The translations under genes were made by a program, and so were the position numbers. From Microvirga pudoricolor (lineage in GTDB: Bacteria > Pseudomonadota > Alphaproteobacteria > Rhizobiales > Beijerinckiaceae): a stretch of 64,000 nucleotides of DNA. Where the stretch lies: assembly GCF_016892705.1 (NCBI RefSeq), contig NZ_JAFEMB010000001.1, positions 1,736,001 to 1,800,000 of the forward strand, given 5' to 3'. The notes under the pieces were generated by a model, which did no database searches, was not told the DNA's origin, and worked only from the letters and a program-made list of their open reading frames with translations. Position 1 is the stretch's first letter. Each line of letters begins with the position of its first letter. Shown here piece after piece: positions 16,784 to 25,099 of the stretch.

Positions 16784-18055
16784 TTATGCCGCCAGCAATT
16801 CCCGCCCGTCATGTCCCGCGATCACGACCGCGCGCAGGTCGCCACGCTCGACAGCGGACGAGAACCGCACGGGCGTGAATCCTTCCGTGCGGCCGAGCCG
16901 GTTCAGTTCGATCAGCACGTTGCGGCGCTGGCCTACTTCGGCGTCGAGATGACGGCGAAGCGCCGCCTCGCCGCGCGCGCGCAGCCGCCGGGCGCGGTCC
17001 TTCACGACGTCCCGCGCGACCTGCGGCATGCGGGCGGCGGGCGTTCCCGGACGGGGCGAGAACGGGAAGACGTGGAGATGCGTCAGGCCGCACGCGTCCA
17101 CGATGTCGAGGGAACGTGAAAACATCGCCTCGTCCTCGGTGGGAAAGCCCGCGATGATGTCGGCGCCGAAAATCACATCGGGTCGCAAGCGGCGCACCTG
17201 TTCGCAGAACGCGATTGCGTCGCCGCGGGAATGCCGCCGCTTCATGCGCTTGAGAATCATGTCGTCGCCCGCCTGCAGCGAGAGATGGAGATGCGGCATC
17301 AATCGCGCCTCGTTCGCGAACGCGTCGAGCAGATCATGATCGGCCTCCACCGAGTCGATGGAGGAGATGCGAAGGCGCTCCAATTCCGGCACATGACGCA
17401 GGATGCTCTTCACCAGCGCGCCGAGTTTCGGTGCTCCCGGCAGGTCGGCGCCGTAGCTCGTGATGTCGACGCCGGTGAGCACCACCTCGCGGGAGCCGTG
17501 CTCGACGAGCGTGCGCACCTGATCGACGACCGCCCCCATGGGCACCGAGCGGGAATTTCCGCGCCCGAACGGGATGATGCAGAACGTGCAGCGGTGGTCG
17601 CAGCCGTTCTGCACCTGCACGAAGGCGCGCGTATGCCCGCGCAACCCGTCGATGAGATGCAGCGCCGTCTCCTTCACGGCCATGATGTCGTTGACGCGGA
17701 TCTTCTCGTGCGTGCCGATGAAATCGCGCGGGGCGCTCAACGCGCGCTCCACACCCGCCCAACTCTGCGCCTTCATCTTCTCGTGGTTGCCGAGAACCTG
17801 CGACACCTCCGGCATCGCCGCGAAGGTTTCGGGCTCGACTTGCGCGGCGCAGCCCGTCACCACGATGCGGGCTTCCGGCTTCTCGCGGGCGATGCGGCGG
17901 ATGGATTGGCGCGCCTGGCGCGTGGCTTCCGCCGTCACGGCGCAGGTGTTGACGATGACGAGGTCGTCGAGCCCTGCGTCTTCCGCGTGGCGCTGCATGG
18001 ATTCCGACTCGTAGATGTTGAGCCGGCAGCCGAAGGTGACGACCTCGACCCCCAT
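16784..18055 (-). CDS. mtaB: tRNA t6A37 methylthiotransferase MtaB
   Basis: A 423-aa radical-SAM methylthiotransferase that converts t6A37 to ms2t6A37 in tRNAs reading ANN codons. It has an N-terminal UPF0004 domain with three Fe-S cysteines (TFGCRLNIYES, VIVNTCAVT, VVTGCAAQ), a radical SAM CxxxCxxC motif (NGCDHRCTFCIIP, about 150) and a short C-terminal TRAM-like region. GCRLN rather than GCQMN marks MtaB/YqeV over MiaB/RimO. Its ATG at 18055 overlaps the dapF stop codon by one base, so the two genes form a coupled pair. Confidence 0.92.
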   Translation of the reverse strand: MGVEVVTFGCRLNIYESESMQRHAEDAGLDDLVIVNTCAVTAEATRQARQSIRRIAREKPEARIVVTGCAAQVEPETFAAMPEVSQVLGNHEKMKAQSWAGVERALSAPRDFIGTHEKIRVNDIMAVKETALHLIDGLRGHTRAFVQVQNGCDHRCTFCIIPFGRGNSRSVPMGAVVDQVRTLVEHGSREVVLTGVDITSYGADLPGAPKLGALVKSILRHVPELERLRISSIDSVEADHDLLDAFANEARLMPHLHLSLQAGDDMILKRMKRRHSRGDAIAFCEQVRRLRPDVIFGADIIAGFPTEDEAMFSRSLDIVDACGLTHLHVFPFSPRPGTPAARMPQVARDVVKDRARRLRARGEAALRRHLDAEVGQRRNVLIELNRLGRTEGFTPVRFSSAVERGDLRAVVIAGHDGRELLAA

Positions 18056-18942
18056 CAGGCCGCGCCGACGAACAGGGCAGGGGACAAAACGCCCTCGTGC
18101 TCGAGCTCGGTCGGGCCCGTCATCAGCACGTGGCCGTCGCTCTCGCGCCATTCGATCATGAGATCGCCGCCGGGCAGCGAGACCCGGACGTTGCGGCCGG
18201 TCAGGCCCTTGCGGGCGCCGGCCACCGCGCTCGCGCAGGCGGCGGTTCCGCAAGCCCGGGTCAGGCCCGCGCCGCGCTCCCAGACGCGCAACAGGATGTG
18301 GTCGGGGCTCACCACTTGGGCCAGCGAGATGTTGGCGCGTTCCGGAAAGACCGGATCGCGTTCCAGCACTGGACCGATCGCCCGCAGATCGTAGGCGGCG
18401 GCGTCTTTCACCCAGAAAACCGCGTGCGGGTTGCCCATGCTCACGGCGGAGGGGTTCGTCAGCTCCGGCGCCTCGGGCAGGCGCGTGCGTACCGCGATGG
18501 CGCGGGTGTCGGGGAAAGGATCCGCTAAGGGAATCTCGTTCCAGGCGAAACGCGGCGCCCCCATATCGACGGTGAACACCCTGTCGGATATGCGCTGCGT
18601 CGGCAGAAGCCCGGCCTTGGTCTCCAGCATCAGGAGGTCGCCCGAGGGACGGCTCATCATGGGATCGGCCGTCATGGCCCAGGCCACGCAGCGGGTCCCG
18701 TTGCCACAGGCGCCCGATTCCGAGCCGTCCGTGTTGTAGATGCGTAGGTAGGCGTCGGTGCCAGGGCTTTGCGGATCGTGCAGCACCATGAGCTGGTCGA
18801 AGCGCGAGCGCGGATCGGCCGCGATGGCGCGCGCCTCGTCGGCGCCGACAAGCAAAGGGGTGCCGCGCAGGTCCAGCACGGTGATCTCGTTGCCGAGACC
18901 GTTCATCTTGAGGAAGCGGCGGTTGGCCAGGGATGTCGTCAT
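18055..18942 (-). CDS. dapF: Diaminopimelate epimerase
   Basis: A 295-aa cofactor-independent epimerase that converts LL- to meso-diaminopimelate for lysine and peptidoglycan synthesis. Both catalytic cysteines are present: [14 protein letters not shown] (about residue 80) and the second-half [16 protein letters not shown] (about 230). The substrate-binding [10 protein letters not shown] and the N-terminal [13 protein letters not shown] are intact. The ATG at 18942 gives the normal start. The upstream open frame towards 19275 runs through an sRNA locus and is not coding. Confidence 0.94.
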   Translation of the reverse strand: MTTSLANRRFLKMNGLGNEITVLDLRGTPLLVGADEARAIAADPRSRFDQLMVLHDPQSPGTDAYLRIYNTDGSESGACGNGTRCVAWAMTADPMMSRPSGDLLMLETKAGLLPTQRISDRVFTVDMGAPRFAWNEIPLADPFPDTRAIAVRTRLPEAPELTNPSAVSMGNPHAVFWVKDAAAYDLRAIGPVLERDPVFPERANISLAQVVSPDHILLRVWERGAGLTRACGTAACASAVAGARKGLTGRNVRVSLPGGDLMIEWRESDGHVLMTGPTELEHEGVLSPALFVGAA

Positions 18943-19081
18943 GGGGTCTATATGGCCCAGAATGCGTCGGATCGCGAGACCCCGCAGCCGCTTCGCCCCG
19001 GTGCTGGAGAGCGACCGATCCGATTGTAATACTCTTGCCGGGGCATCGTCCCGCCCTAATTCCCTGCGCTCCGAGCCAAAA

Positions 19082-19171
19082 GAAAAAAGGCCGCTGTTGC
19101 CAGCGGCCCGAAGTTTAGGGAGGAAACGCCCAAGAAGGGCTGCGATAGGGCGACGCCATCGCCATATCGCA
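19082..19171 (-). ncRNA. Candidate trans-acting small RNA with anti-Shine-Dalgarno loop
   Basis: A compact sRNA of about 90 nt, read on the minus strand. The first hairpin pairs GCGATA/TATCGC and GGCGA/TCGCC (19142-19170). A small GCCC-TTCTT-GGGC stem follows, then GTTT-CCTCCCT-AAAC, which presents the anti-SD sequence CCTCCC in a loop. A perfect terminator closes it: GGCCGCTG/CAGCGGCC at 19089-19108, followed by six U (19083-19088). A sigma-70-type promoter lies correctly placed just upstream (19178-19206). The layout is like the alphaproteobacterial anti-SD sRNAs (alpha-r14/NfeR1-like), which repress mRNAs by base pairing at their ribosome sites; membership in that family is inference. Confidence 0.7.
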
Positions 19172-19177
19172 CTGCAA

Positions 19178-19206
19178 AATATATGGATTGCCCGTTCTGG
19201 CGGCAA
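19178..19206 (-). promoter_or_regulatory. Sigma-70 promoter of the 19.1-kb sRNA
   Basis: On the minus strand the -35 TTGCCG (19206-19201) and -10 TATATT (19183-19178) are separated by exactly 17 bases. The start would fall near 19171, at the base of the first hairpin. Confidence 0.65.
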
Positions 19207-19437
19207 GATTAAAAGGGCAGCACCACTGCCCAATTTTTCAGCAATTTTGTTACAAGTCCCCTGCTGCGAGGCCAAACGCGTCGTGCAACCCCGACCGCGA
19301 AGGCGGTTTCAGCAGCTATCCGCGCGATGTGAGACGTCACGCCGCACCCTCGCAGGCGCGAAGGAACCTCTTTATGGTGCCCCGATAGAGGCCGCCCGCC
19401 CGATTCGGGACGTTCCGGCCATACAAGGCAACCCTCC

Positions 19438-20175
19438 ATGCGGCTCCGCTTCTGCACCTGTCTCGCTCTGGCTCTTCTGTCCGCCCCCGGCTGGGCGCAG
19501 ACGCCCCCCGCCTCGCCTCCGCCGGAGGCGCCACCGGCGGCCAATCCCGCCGCTCCGGCGCCGGGTCAGACGGCTCCCGCGGCGCCTTCGAGCCAGATGC
19601 CTTCAAGCGCGTCGCCGGCCAATCCCGGCGCGGCCGTCCCCGTACCCGGTCCGGCGCCCGCGGCCCCTCAGACCCGCACGACTCTTGCGCCTGGGCCCAA
19701 CGATCCCACCAATGTGGAAGAGGTTGTGCTGGCGTCCCAGCCCGCGGCGGTCATGACCGGGACCAGCACCTGGGAGGATGCTTTCACGAACCTCAAAGCC
19801 GTTTTCCGCAAGATCGAGGACGCGCTCGCCAAGGCCGGGATCCCGCCCAAGGGCCGTCCCGTGACGGTGTTCGTGCATACGGACGACGCGGGCTTTCGCT
19901 ACGAGGCCATGGTGCCGGTCGCAAGCGTGCCGGAGGGCAGGACGGAGCTGACGCCGGAGATCAAGTTCGGCAAGACTCCCGAGGGCAAGTCCCTGCGTTT
20001 CGTGCACAAGGATGCCTACGATGAGATCGACGGCACCTACGAGACCATCACGGCCTATCTCGACGCCAAGGACATCGTGGCCAAGGACGCCTTCATCGAG
20101 GAATACGTGAGCGACTTCACGGACGGCCAGGACACGAATTTCGAGGTCAATATCTACGTGCAGCCGAAGGAATAA
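19438..20175 (+). CDS. Secreted GyrI-like/effector-binding-domain protein
   Basis: A 245-aa exported protein: signal peptide (MRLRFCTCLALALLSAPGWA), then about 90 residues of low-complexity Pro/Ala, then a folded domain from about residue 110 (TSTWEDAFTNLKAVFRKIED through YVQPKE). Its repeating YEAMVPV, EIKFGKTPEGKSLRF and YETITAYLDA segments fit the GyrI/AraC effector-binding fold seen in periplasmic proteins of Hyphomicrobiales. The role is unknown. The promoter must lie between the sRNA promoter at about 19206 and the ATG. Confidence 0.72.
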   Translation: MRLRFCTCLALALLSAPGWAQTPPASPPPEAPPAANPAAPAPGQTAPAAPSSQMPSSASPANPGAAVPVPGPAPAAPQTRTTLAPGPNDPTNVEEVVLASQPAAVMTGTSTWEDAFTNLKAVFRKIEDALAKAGIPPKGRPVTVFVHTDDAGFRYEAMVPVASVPEGRTELTPEIKFGKTPEGKSLRFVHKDAYDEIDGTYETITAYLDAKDIVAKDAFIEEYVSDFTDGQDTNFEVNIYVQPKE

Positions 20176-20178
20176 CCT

Positions 20179-21243
20179 TCAAGCCGACACGCTCCAAGCC
20201 TCGCCCGGGCGCAGCGCCCGGAAGCGGTCCGGCACGATTCCGGCCGCTTGCAGAGCGGTTGCCAGTTCCTGCGGCGGCTCGTCCACGCCCTCGTTGGTGA
20301 GCCGGAACGTGCCCCAATGATGGCCCAGCGCCTGATCGGGTTCGAGGATCGCGAAAGCTTTCACGGCATCGTCCGGGTTCATGTGCTGCGGCGCCATGAA
20401 CCAGCGCGGCTCATAGGCCCCGATGGGAAGGTTCGCCAGGCGCGGCTTGCCGAAGCGCTCGCGCACGGCATGGAAGATCTTTCCGTCGCCGAACCCCGTA
20501 TCGCCGATATGGTAGATCGTGCCCCGCGGCGTCGTGAGCACGAAGGCGCACCACAGCGCCATGCGCCGGTCGTTCATGCCCCGCGCCGACCAGTGATAGG
20601 CGGGCTCCAGATGGGCCGTAACGCCGCCGCCCAGATCCACCGATCCGCCCCAATCGCGGGTTTCGACCGGGATGCCGGGATGTTCGGCCCGAATGATCGC
20701 GTCGTTGCCGAGGGGCGCGACGAGTTTGGGCTTGTGACGCGCCCAGAGACGGCCGATCGCGTCGAGGTCGAGATGGTCGTAATGGTTGTGGGTGATCAGC
20801 ACCGCATGGATCGGCGGCAGATCGTCGAACGCGATGCCCGGCGGGTTCACGCGCTTGGGACCCGCGAAGCTGACGGGACTGGCTCGCTCAGCGAAGACCG
20901 GATCGGTGAGGATGTTGAGGCCCGCCACCTGGATCAGGAACGACGCGTGGCCGATCAGACTGACCCGCAGGTCCAGCACGGAGGCGGGCGGCGTGTCGCG
21001 AAAGGGGCTCGGAAAGCGCTCCGGCCAATCCTTGCGCCCGCCGCCGAGCTGCCAGCGCGCCAGCTCCACCAGACCTTTGTCCTGGGGCTGGCCCGGCAGA
21101 AAGAACCGCACGCCGTCGAAATGATCGGAGACCGGGCCCTGGTAGTAGCGGTTCGTGGACCGCGCGGCGGCCATCCAGCCGAAGAGGCCCGTAGCGGCGG
21201 CGGCCGGCACGGCGGCGAATTTCAGCAGAGTACGGCGGTTCAT
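20179..21243 (-). CDS. MBL-fold metal-dependent hydrolase (UlaG/NAPE-PLD-like)
   Basis: A 354-aa metallo-beta-lactamase-fold protein. The metal site THNHYDHLDLDAIGRL gives the HxHxDH motif. Further ligands lie in GHASFLIQVAGLNILTDPVF, HIGDTGFGDG and the C-terminal LGHHWGTFRL. The N-terminus (MNRRTLLKFAAVPAAAATGL) is a twin-arginine-like signal, so it is probably exported folded to the periplasm or anchored there. The pattern FAGPKRVNPPGI and the length match the NAPE-PLD/RomA-like group, but the substrate cannot be assigned. Confidence 0.85.
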   Translation of the reverse strand: MNRRTLLKFAAVPAAAATGLFGWMAAARSTNRYYQGPVSDHFDGVRFFLPGQPQDKGLVELARWQLGGGRKDWPERFPSPFRDTPPASVLDLRVSLIGHASFLIQVAGLNILTDPVFAERASPVSFAGPKRVNPPGIAFDDLPPIHAVLITHNHYDHLDLDAIGRLWARHKPKLVAPLGNDAIIRAEHPGIPVETRDWGGSVDLGGGVTAHLEPAYHWSARGMNDRRMALWCAFVLTTPRGTIYHIGDTGFGDGKIFHAVRERFGKPRLANLPIGAYEPRWFMAPQHMNPDDAVKAFAILEPDQALGHHWGTFRLTNEGVDEPPQELATALQAAGIVPDRFRALRPGEAWSVSA

Positions 21244-21568
21244 GAACGATGCGGGCCTTCGAGCGTCGCCTTAAACGGTGGGGTGCGAAGCCGCATCCTG
21301 CAAGACAGGCGATAAGATCCTGGCCTTCTTAACGAAATCTCAAACCTGCTGAAACATTATAGCCACAAAGGACTCGAGGGCGAAAGCAGCAGCGCCGGGC
21401 CAGCGGCGCGATCCGGGCGGATAGGCTCCCCGGACTGTGGCGACAGCCTCGCCTTCGAACCGGAGGCATCGTTCATGTGGTTTTGGCCCATAACGATTGC
21501 TCTAGACGTGAAAAGGACCCGGACAGGCTGGCAGGTCTCGCTCCGGGTCCATTTCTTAGCCTAGAAAA

Positions 21569-21594
21569 GAGAGGCGGGCGAAAGCTCGCCTCTC
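21569..21594 (+). other. 11-bp stem with GAAA (GNRA) tetraloop
   Basis: GAGAGGCGGGC, then GAAA, then GCTCGCCTCTC, with a single G:U pair. A GNRA loop on a long stem is more typical of structured RNA than of DNA-level palindromes. No T-tract follows. Confidence 0.5.
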
Positions 21595-21747
21595 ACTCCG
21601 GCAATATAACCTTGTTCACCCTGTGCGCCAAGACCGATTCTTGACTCATCCGCCTCAATCCTCTATCGCCTGACCGCAAATCTGTAGAGCGAGCCACTGA
21701 GCCGCCGACCAGCCCTTGAGGCTGGAGGTCAACGTCCGACAGCGCGA

Positions 21748-21772
21748 TGCGCCCTCGGGCGCGCTTTTGTTT
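21748..21772 (+). terminator. Rho-independent terminator, plus strand
   Basis: GCGCC, loop CTCG, GGCGC, then GCTTTTGTTT. No coding gene ends just upstream on this strand, so it would end an unidentified plus-strand transcript within 21244-21748. Confidence 0.55.
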
Positions 21773-21796
21773 GGTTCCGTTCTCGATGGTCTCTGC

Positions 21797-21905
21797 CCTC
21801 ATCCTGAGGAGCCGCGTAAGCAGCGTCTCGAAAGAGGATCCGGAGAGCACTGCAGACGCCTCGTGCTGCGAGACGAACGGCAAAGCCGTTCTCCTCGACA
21901 TGAGG
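21797..21905. repeat. Rhizobial CCTCATCCTGAGGAGC-type palindromic repeat
   Basis: It begins CCTCATCCTGAGGAGC and ends GACATGAGG. Between them are the typical internal blocks GCGTCTCGAA and GCTGCGAGACG. Repeats of this kind are widely scattered between genes of Hyphomicrobiales; this copy lies directly upstream of the small gene before ffh. Confidence 0.6.
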
Positions 21906-21931
21906 CTGCGTCGAGGGATCAGAAAGGCACC

Positions 21932-22147
21932 ATGTCGGACGACGGGTTGAACATCGAGGATGCGGTCAACGAGACCTGCCCGTGGTCGGGGAAACCGATC
22001 GCGGCGGATTCGCTCACCCGCTATCGCGACGTCGTCGTGGGGTTCTGCAATCCGGGCTGTCGCGACAAGTTCGCTGCGGCTCTCGACCACTTTGAAAAGG
22101 CCATCGCGGATCGCGATGTTCCCCTCCTGGCTAAAGGGATTGAGTGA
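21932..22147 (+). CDS. Small cysteine-motif protein upstream of ffh
   Basis: A 71-aa protein with two cysteine clusters: NETCPWSGKPI near residue 14 and VGFCNPGCRDKFAAALDHFE near 36-55. The pattern resembles the YHS/TRASH-like metal-binding minidomains (C...FCNPGCRDKF). The function is unknown. Its TGA overlaps the next start region (GTG at 22144, ATG at 22150 for ffh), so it is probably co-translated with ffh. Confidence 0.7.
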   Translation: MSDDGLNIEDAVNETCPWSGKPIAADSLTRYRDVVVGFCNPGCRDKFAAALDHFEKAIADRDVPLLAKGIE

Positions 22148-22149
22148 GC

Positions 22150-23712
22150 ATGTTCGAGGGCCTTTCCGATAAACTGTCCAACATCCTCAACGGGCTGACG
22201 CGCCGGGGCGCGCTCACCGAGGAGGACGTGAACGCGGCGCTCCGCGAGGTTCGCCGGGCGCTGCTCGAGGCCGACGTGGCCCTCGAGGTCGTGCGCTCCT
22301 TCACCGACAAGGTGCGGGCCCGCGCGGTGGGCGCCGAGGTGGTCAAGTCCGTCTCGCCGGGCCAGCAGGTGGTGAAGATCGTCCACGACCAGCTCGTGGA
22401 GATGCTGGGCGCCGAGGCCGAGATCATCGACCTCAACGCCGCCCCGCCCGTCGGCATCCTCATGGTCGGCCTCCAGGGCTCGGGCAAGACGACCACCACG
22501 GCCAAGATCGCCCGCCGGTTGACCCAGCGCGACAAGCGCCGGGTGCTGATGGCCTCCCTCGACACCCGCCGACCGGCCGCCATGGAGCAGCTCGCCGTGC
22601 TGGGCGGGCAGGTGGGTGTCGACACCTTGCCCATCGTGGCGGGCCAGAGCGCCGTGCAGATCGCCCGGCGCGCCATGGAGGCCGCGCGTCTCGGCGGCTA
22701 CGACGTGGTGATGCTCGACACGGCGGGCCGCGTGACGGTGGACGAGGCCCTCATGGCCGAAGCCGCCGAGGTCAAGGCCGCCACCGGCCCGCACGAGGTC
22801 CTGCTCGTCGCCGACGCGCTTACCGGCCAGGACGCCGTGAACACGGCCCGCGCCTTCGACGGGCGGCTCGGCGTCACCGGCATCGTGCTGACCCGCATGG
22901 ACGGCGATGCCCGCGGCGGCGCGGCGCTCTCCATGCGTGCCGTCACCGGCAAGCCGATCAAGCTCGTGGGAACGGGCGAAAAGGTCGATGCGCTGGAGGA
23001 ATTCCATCCCTCGCGCGTCGCCAACCGCATCCTCGGCATGGGCGATATCGTGTCGCTGGTCGAGAAGGCGGCGGAGAATTTCGACCAGGCGCAGGCCCAG
23101 CGCATGGCCGAGAAGATGCGCAAGGGCAAGTTCGACCTGGAAGACCTGCGCGACCAGCTCGCCCAGATGGAAAAGATCGGCGGGCTCGGTGGCCTGATGG
23201 GCATGCTGCCCGGCGTCGCCAAGATGAAGGCGCAGCTCGAGAACGCCAATCTCGACGACAAGATCATCAAGCGCCAGCGCGCCATCATCGACTCGATGAC
23301 CGTGAAGGAGCGGCGCAATCCCGACCTCTTGAAGGCTTCCCGCAAGAAGCGCATCGCGGCGGGCTCCGGCACGAAGGTCGAGGAGGTCAACAAGCTTCTC
23401 AAGATGCACCGCCAGATGGCCGACGTCATGAAGATGATGGGCGGCGGCAAGGGCAAGGGCATGGCCGGTCAGCTCGGCAAGATGTTCGGGCTCGGAGGCG
23501 GCATGGGTGGCGGAATGGGCGGCATGCCCGAGCCGACGCCGGAGCAGATCGAGGCCCTGCAGAAGCAGATGGGCGGCAAGCTGCCCGATTTTCCCGGCAC
23601 CGGCGGCCTGCCGCCGATGCCGAAGGGCCTGCCGGGCCTCCCCGGCTTGGGCGGCCCGAAGATTCCGGGACTGCCCGGAATGGGCTTCCCGTTCGGAGGC
23701 AAGAAGAAGTGA
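22150..23712 (+). CDS. ffh: Signal recognition particle protein Ffh
   Basis: A 520-aa SRP54 GTPase that binds 4.5S RNA and signal peptides of nascent inner-membrane proteins. N domain MFEGLSDKLSNILNGLTRRG; G1 GLQGSGKTTTTAKIARRL (about 108); DTAGR (about 190); TRMDGDARGG; GTGEKVDALEEFHPSRVANR. The M domain from about 300 has the RNA-binding SGTKVEEVNKLLK, followed by an unusually long Gly/Met/Pro-rich tail (GLGGGMGGGMGGMPEP and beyond). I chose ATG 22150, although a GTG at 22144 overlaps the preceding stop. First gene of the ffh-rpsP-rimM-trmD-rplS cluster. Confidence 0.96.
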   Translation: MFEGLSDKLSNILNGLTRRGALTEEDVNAALREVRRALLEADVALEVVRSFTDKVRARAVGAEVVKSVSPGQQVVKIVHDQLVEMLGAEAEIIDLNAAPPVGILMVGLQGSGKTTTTAKIARRLTQRDKRRVLMASLDTRRPAAMEQLAVLGGQVGVDTLPIVAGQSAVQIARRAMEAARLGGYDVVMLDTAGRVTVDEALMAEAAEVKAATGPHEVLLVADALTGQDAVNTARAFDGRLGVTGIVLTRMDGDARGGAALSMRAVTGKPIKLVGTGEKVDALEEFHPSRVANRILGMGDIVSLVEKAAENFDQAQAQRMAEKMRKGKFDLEDLRDQLAQMEKIGGLGGLMGMLPGVAKMKAQLENANLDDKIIKRQRAIIDSMTVKERRNPDLLKASRKKRIAAGSGTKVEEVNKLLKMHRQMADVMKMMGGGKGKGMAGQLGKMFGLGGGMGGGMGGMPEPTPEQIEALQKQMGGKLPDFPGTGGLPPMPKGLPGLPGLGGPKIPGLPGMGFPFGGKKK

Positions 23713-23978
23713 GCGAGACCCTCAGCGCATCCGAGCTGCTGCAGAGCGCTTACGCCCTGGCCAGGAGATTGGAGGAGGCGGATATCTGGAACGAGATCCG
23801 CTTCTTCCGAGAGGATGGCGTCACCATCCTCGCACGCGTTCCCGGTGCATACTGGGAGATCGATCTGCTCGAGGACGGCACCACCGTTGTGGAGGTGCTC
23901 CGGTCCGCGGGCGAATTGGAGGATGAGACCTCCATCGAACGCCTGATCAGCGAACTCAGCGACAAGACGACACACTAG
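23709..23978 (+). CDS. Small conserved-looking protein between ffh and rpsP
   Basis: An 89-aa acidic protein ([20 protein letters not shown]...). It starts at a GTG overlapping the ffh stop (GTGA), so translation is coupled. The central [18 protein letters not shown], then [19 protein letters not shown], suggests a compact beta-rich fold. No family is recognised with confidence. Its place in the SRP/ribosomal operon argues that it is real and expressed. Confidence 0.7.
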   Translation: MSETLSASELLQSAYALARRLEEADIWNEIRFFREDGVTILARVPGAYWEIDLLEDGTTVVEVLRSAGELEDETSIERLISELSDKTTH

Positions 23979-23987
23979 GAGAATACC

Positions 23988-24347
23988 ATGTCCCTCAAGA
24001 TCCGACTGACCCGTGGCGGCGCCAAGAAGCGTCCTTACTACCGCATCGTCGTGGCCGATTCGCGCTCCCCGCGCGACGGCCGCTTCATCGAGAAGATCGG
24101 CACCTACGACCCGATGAAGCCGAAGGGCGACGAGAGCCGCGTCACCCTCGACGTCGAGAAGGCCAAGGACTGGCTCGCCAAGGGCGCCCAGCCGACCGAC
24201 CGCGTCCTGCGCTTTCTCGACAATGCCGGCCTCCTGAAGCGCTCCCCGCGCAACAACCCGCAGAAGGCGGTTCCGGGCAAGAAGTCCCAGGAGCGCGCCG
24301 ACGCCAAGGCGGCCGCGGCCGGTTCGGCCGGCGGCGAGGCTGCGTAA
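23988..24347 (+). CDS. rpsP: 30S ribosomal protein S16
   Basis: A 119-aa ribosomal protein ([40 protein letters not shown]). It is longer than the 80-90 aa of many bacteria because of an Ala/Lys-rich C-terminal tail, as is common in alphaproteobacteria. AGGAGA lies at a good distance before the ATG. Confidence 0.96.
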   Translation: MSLKIRLTRGGAKKRPYYRIVVADSRSPRDGRFIEKIGTYDPMKPKGDESRVTLDVEKAKDWLAKGAQPTDRVLRFLDNAGLLKRSPRNNPQKAVPGKKSQERADAKAAAAGSAGGEAA

Positions 24348-24352
24348 GGCTG

Positions 24353-25099
24353 ATGGGGAAAGGCGCGCGCTCTTCATCCTCCCCTCGAGGGGGAGGATCG
24401 ACCGAAGGTCGAGGTGGGGTGGAAACACCACGTTCTGAGAGCGCGCGCCACCACCCCACCCCGGACCTCCGGTCCGACCCTCCCCCTCGAGGGGAGGGTG
24501 GGCCGTCCGCCTCCGCTGACCTCGTCCTCCTGGGCGAGTTCGGCCGCGCGCACGGCCTTCGCGGCGAGGTGCGGCTGAAAACCTACACGGGCGATCCGCT
24601 GGCAATTGCGTCCTACGGTCCCCTGCTGTCTTCCAAGAATCCTACATCCAAGAACCGCGCCTTCACCCTCAAGGATGTGCGCCCCGCGCCCGGGCCCGCC
24701 CCCGACATGCTGATCGCCCGGGTGGAGGGCGTGTCGACCCGCGAGGCCGCCGAGGCCCTGAACCGGGTCGAGCTCTATGTCGAACGCGACAGGCTTCCGC
24801 CCCCTGACGAGGAAGACGAGTTTCTGTTGGCCGACCTGATCGGCCTCACCGCCCGCGACGCCGAGGGGAAACCTGTAGGCACGGTCGTGGACGTGCCCAA
24901 TTACGGGGGCGGCGATCTCTTGGAGATCGCGCAAGGCCCCGGTGGCCGCACCGCGCTGCTGCCGTTCACCAAGGATTTCGTGCCCGCCGTGGACATCGCG
25001 GGCCGCAGCGTCACCGTCGCGCTGCCGGATGACTTCTTCGCGGCGCCCGAGGCGAAACCCGCCGACGCGCCGGGAGACGGCCCGGGAGACGGCGCGTGA
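24353..25099 (+). CDS. rimM: Ribosome maturation factor RimM with repeat-encoded N-terminal extension
   Basis: RimM assists 30S head assembly by binding S19. The true fold begins near [20 protein letters not shown] (residue about 56) and includes the PRC-barrel half ([44 protein letters not shown]). The preceding ~50 residues ([14 protein letters not shown] and on) are encoded by a palindromic repeat at 24374-24503. No start codon exists in frame between that repeat and the conserved domain. Only ATG 24353 or GTG 24419, both upstream of or inside the repeat, can start the protein, so it probably carries a repeat-derived extension. The stop overlaps the trmD start. Confidence 0.88.
   Translation: MGKGARSSSSPRGGGSTEGRGGVETPRSESARHHPTPDLRSDPPPRGEGGPSASADLVLLGEFGRAHGLRGEVRLKTYTGDPLAIASYGPLLSSKNPTSKNRAFTLKDVRPAPGPAPDMLIARVEGVSTREAAEALNRVELYVERDRLPPPDEEDEFLLADLIGLTARDAEGKPVGTVVDVPNYGGGDLLEIAQGPGGRTALLPFTKDFVPAVDIAGRSVTVALPDDFFAAPEAKPADAPGDGPGDGA
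24374..24503. repeat. Composite palindromic repeat, copy 1 (rpsP-rimM junction)
   Basis: The left block CATCCTCCCCTCGAGGGGGA, then GGATCGACCG and GGTCGAGGTGGGGTG, is mirrored by the right block CACCCCACCCCGGACC, then CCTCCCCCTCGAGGGGAGGG. It closely resembles the copy at 25776-25905. It overlaps the 5' coding part of rimM. Confidence 0.7.

Larger units (their letters stand above)
21244..21931. other. 688-base gene-poor stretch with hairpins and a dispersed repeat
   Basis: No convincing coding frame is seen. It holds a 9-bp hairpin (GGACCCGGA at 21515 with TCCGGGTCC at 21542), an 11-bp hairpin with a GAAA tetraloop (21569-21594), a T-tailed hairpin (21748-21772) and a rhizobial-type repeat (21797-21905). 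The succession of stems ending in a plus-strand terminator could mean an untranslated transcript, but I find no clear promoter. The 4.5S RNA core (GGUCAGGUCC...AGCAGCC type) is not present. Confidence 0.6.

Noticed and set aside
18943..19275. N-terminal extension of DapF by an upstream open frame
   Set aside because: DapF proteins start near [18 protein letters not shown]; the upstream frame runs through the sRNA hairpins and terminator.
21515..21594. 4.5S (SRP) RNA gene next to ffh, suggested by the GAAA-capped stem
   Set aside because: The conserved SRP RNA core sequence and its internal loops are missing.
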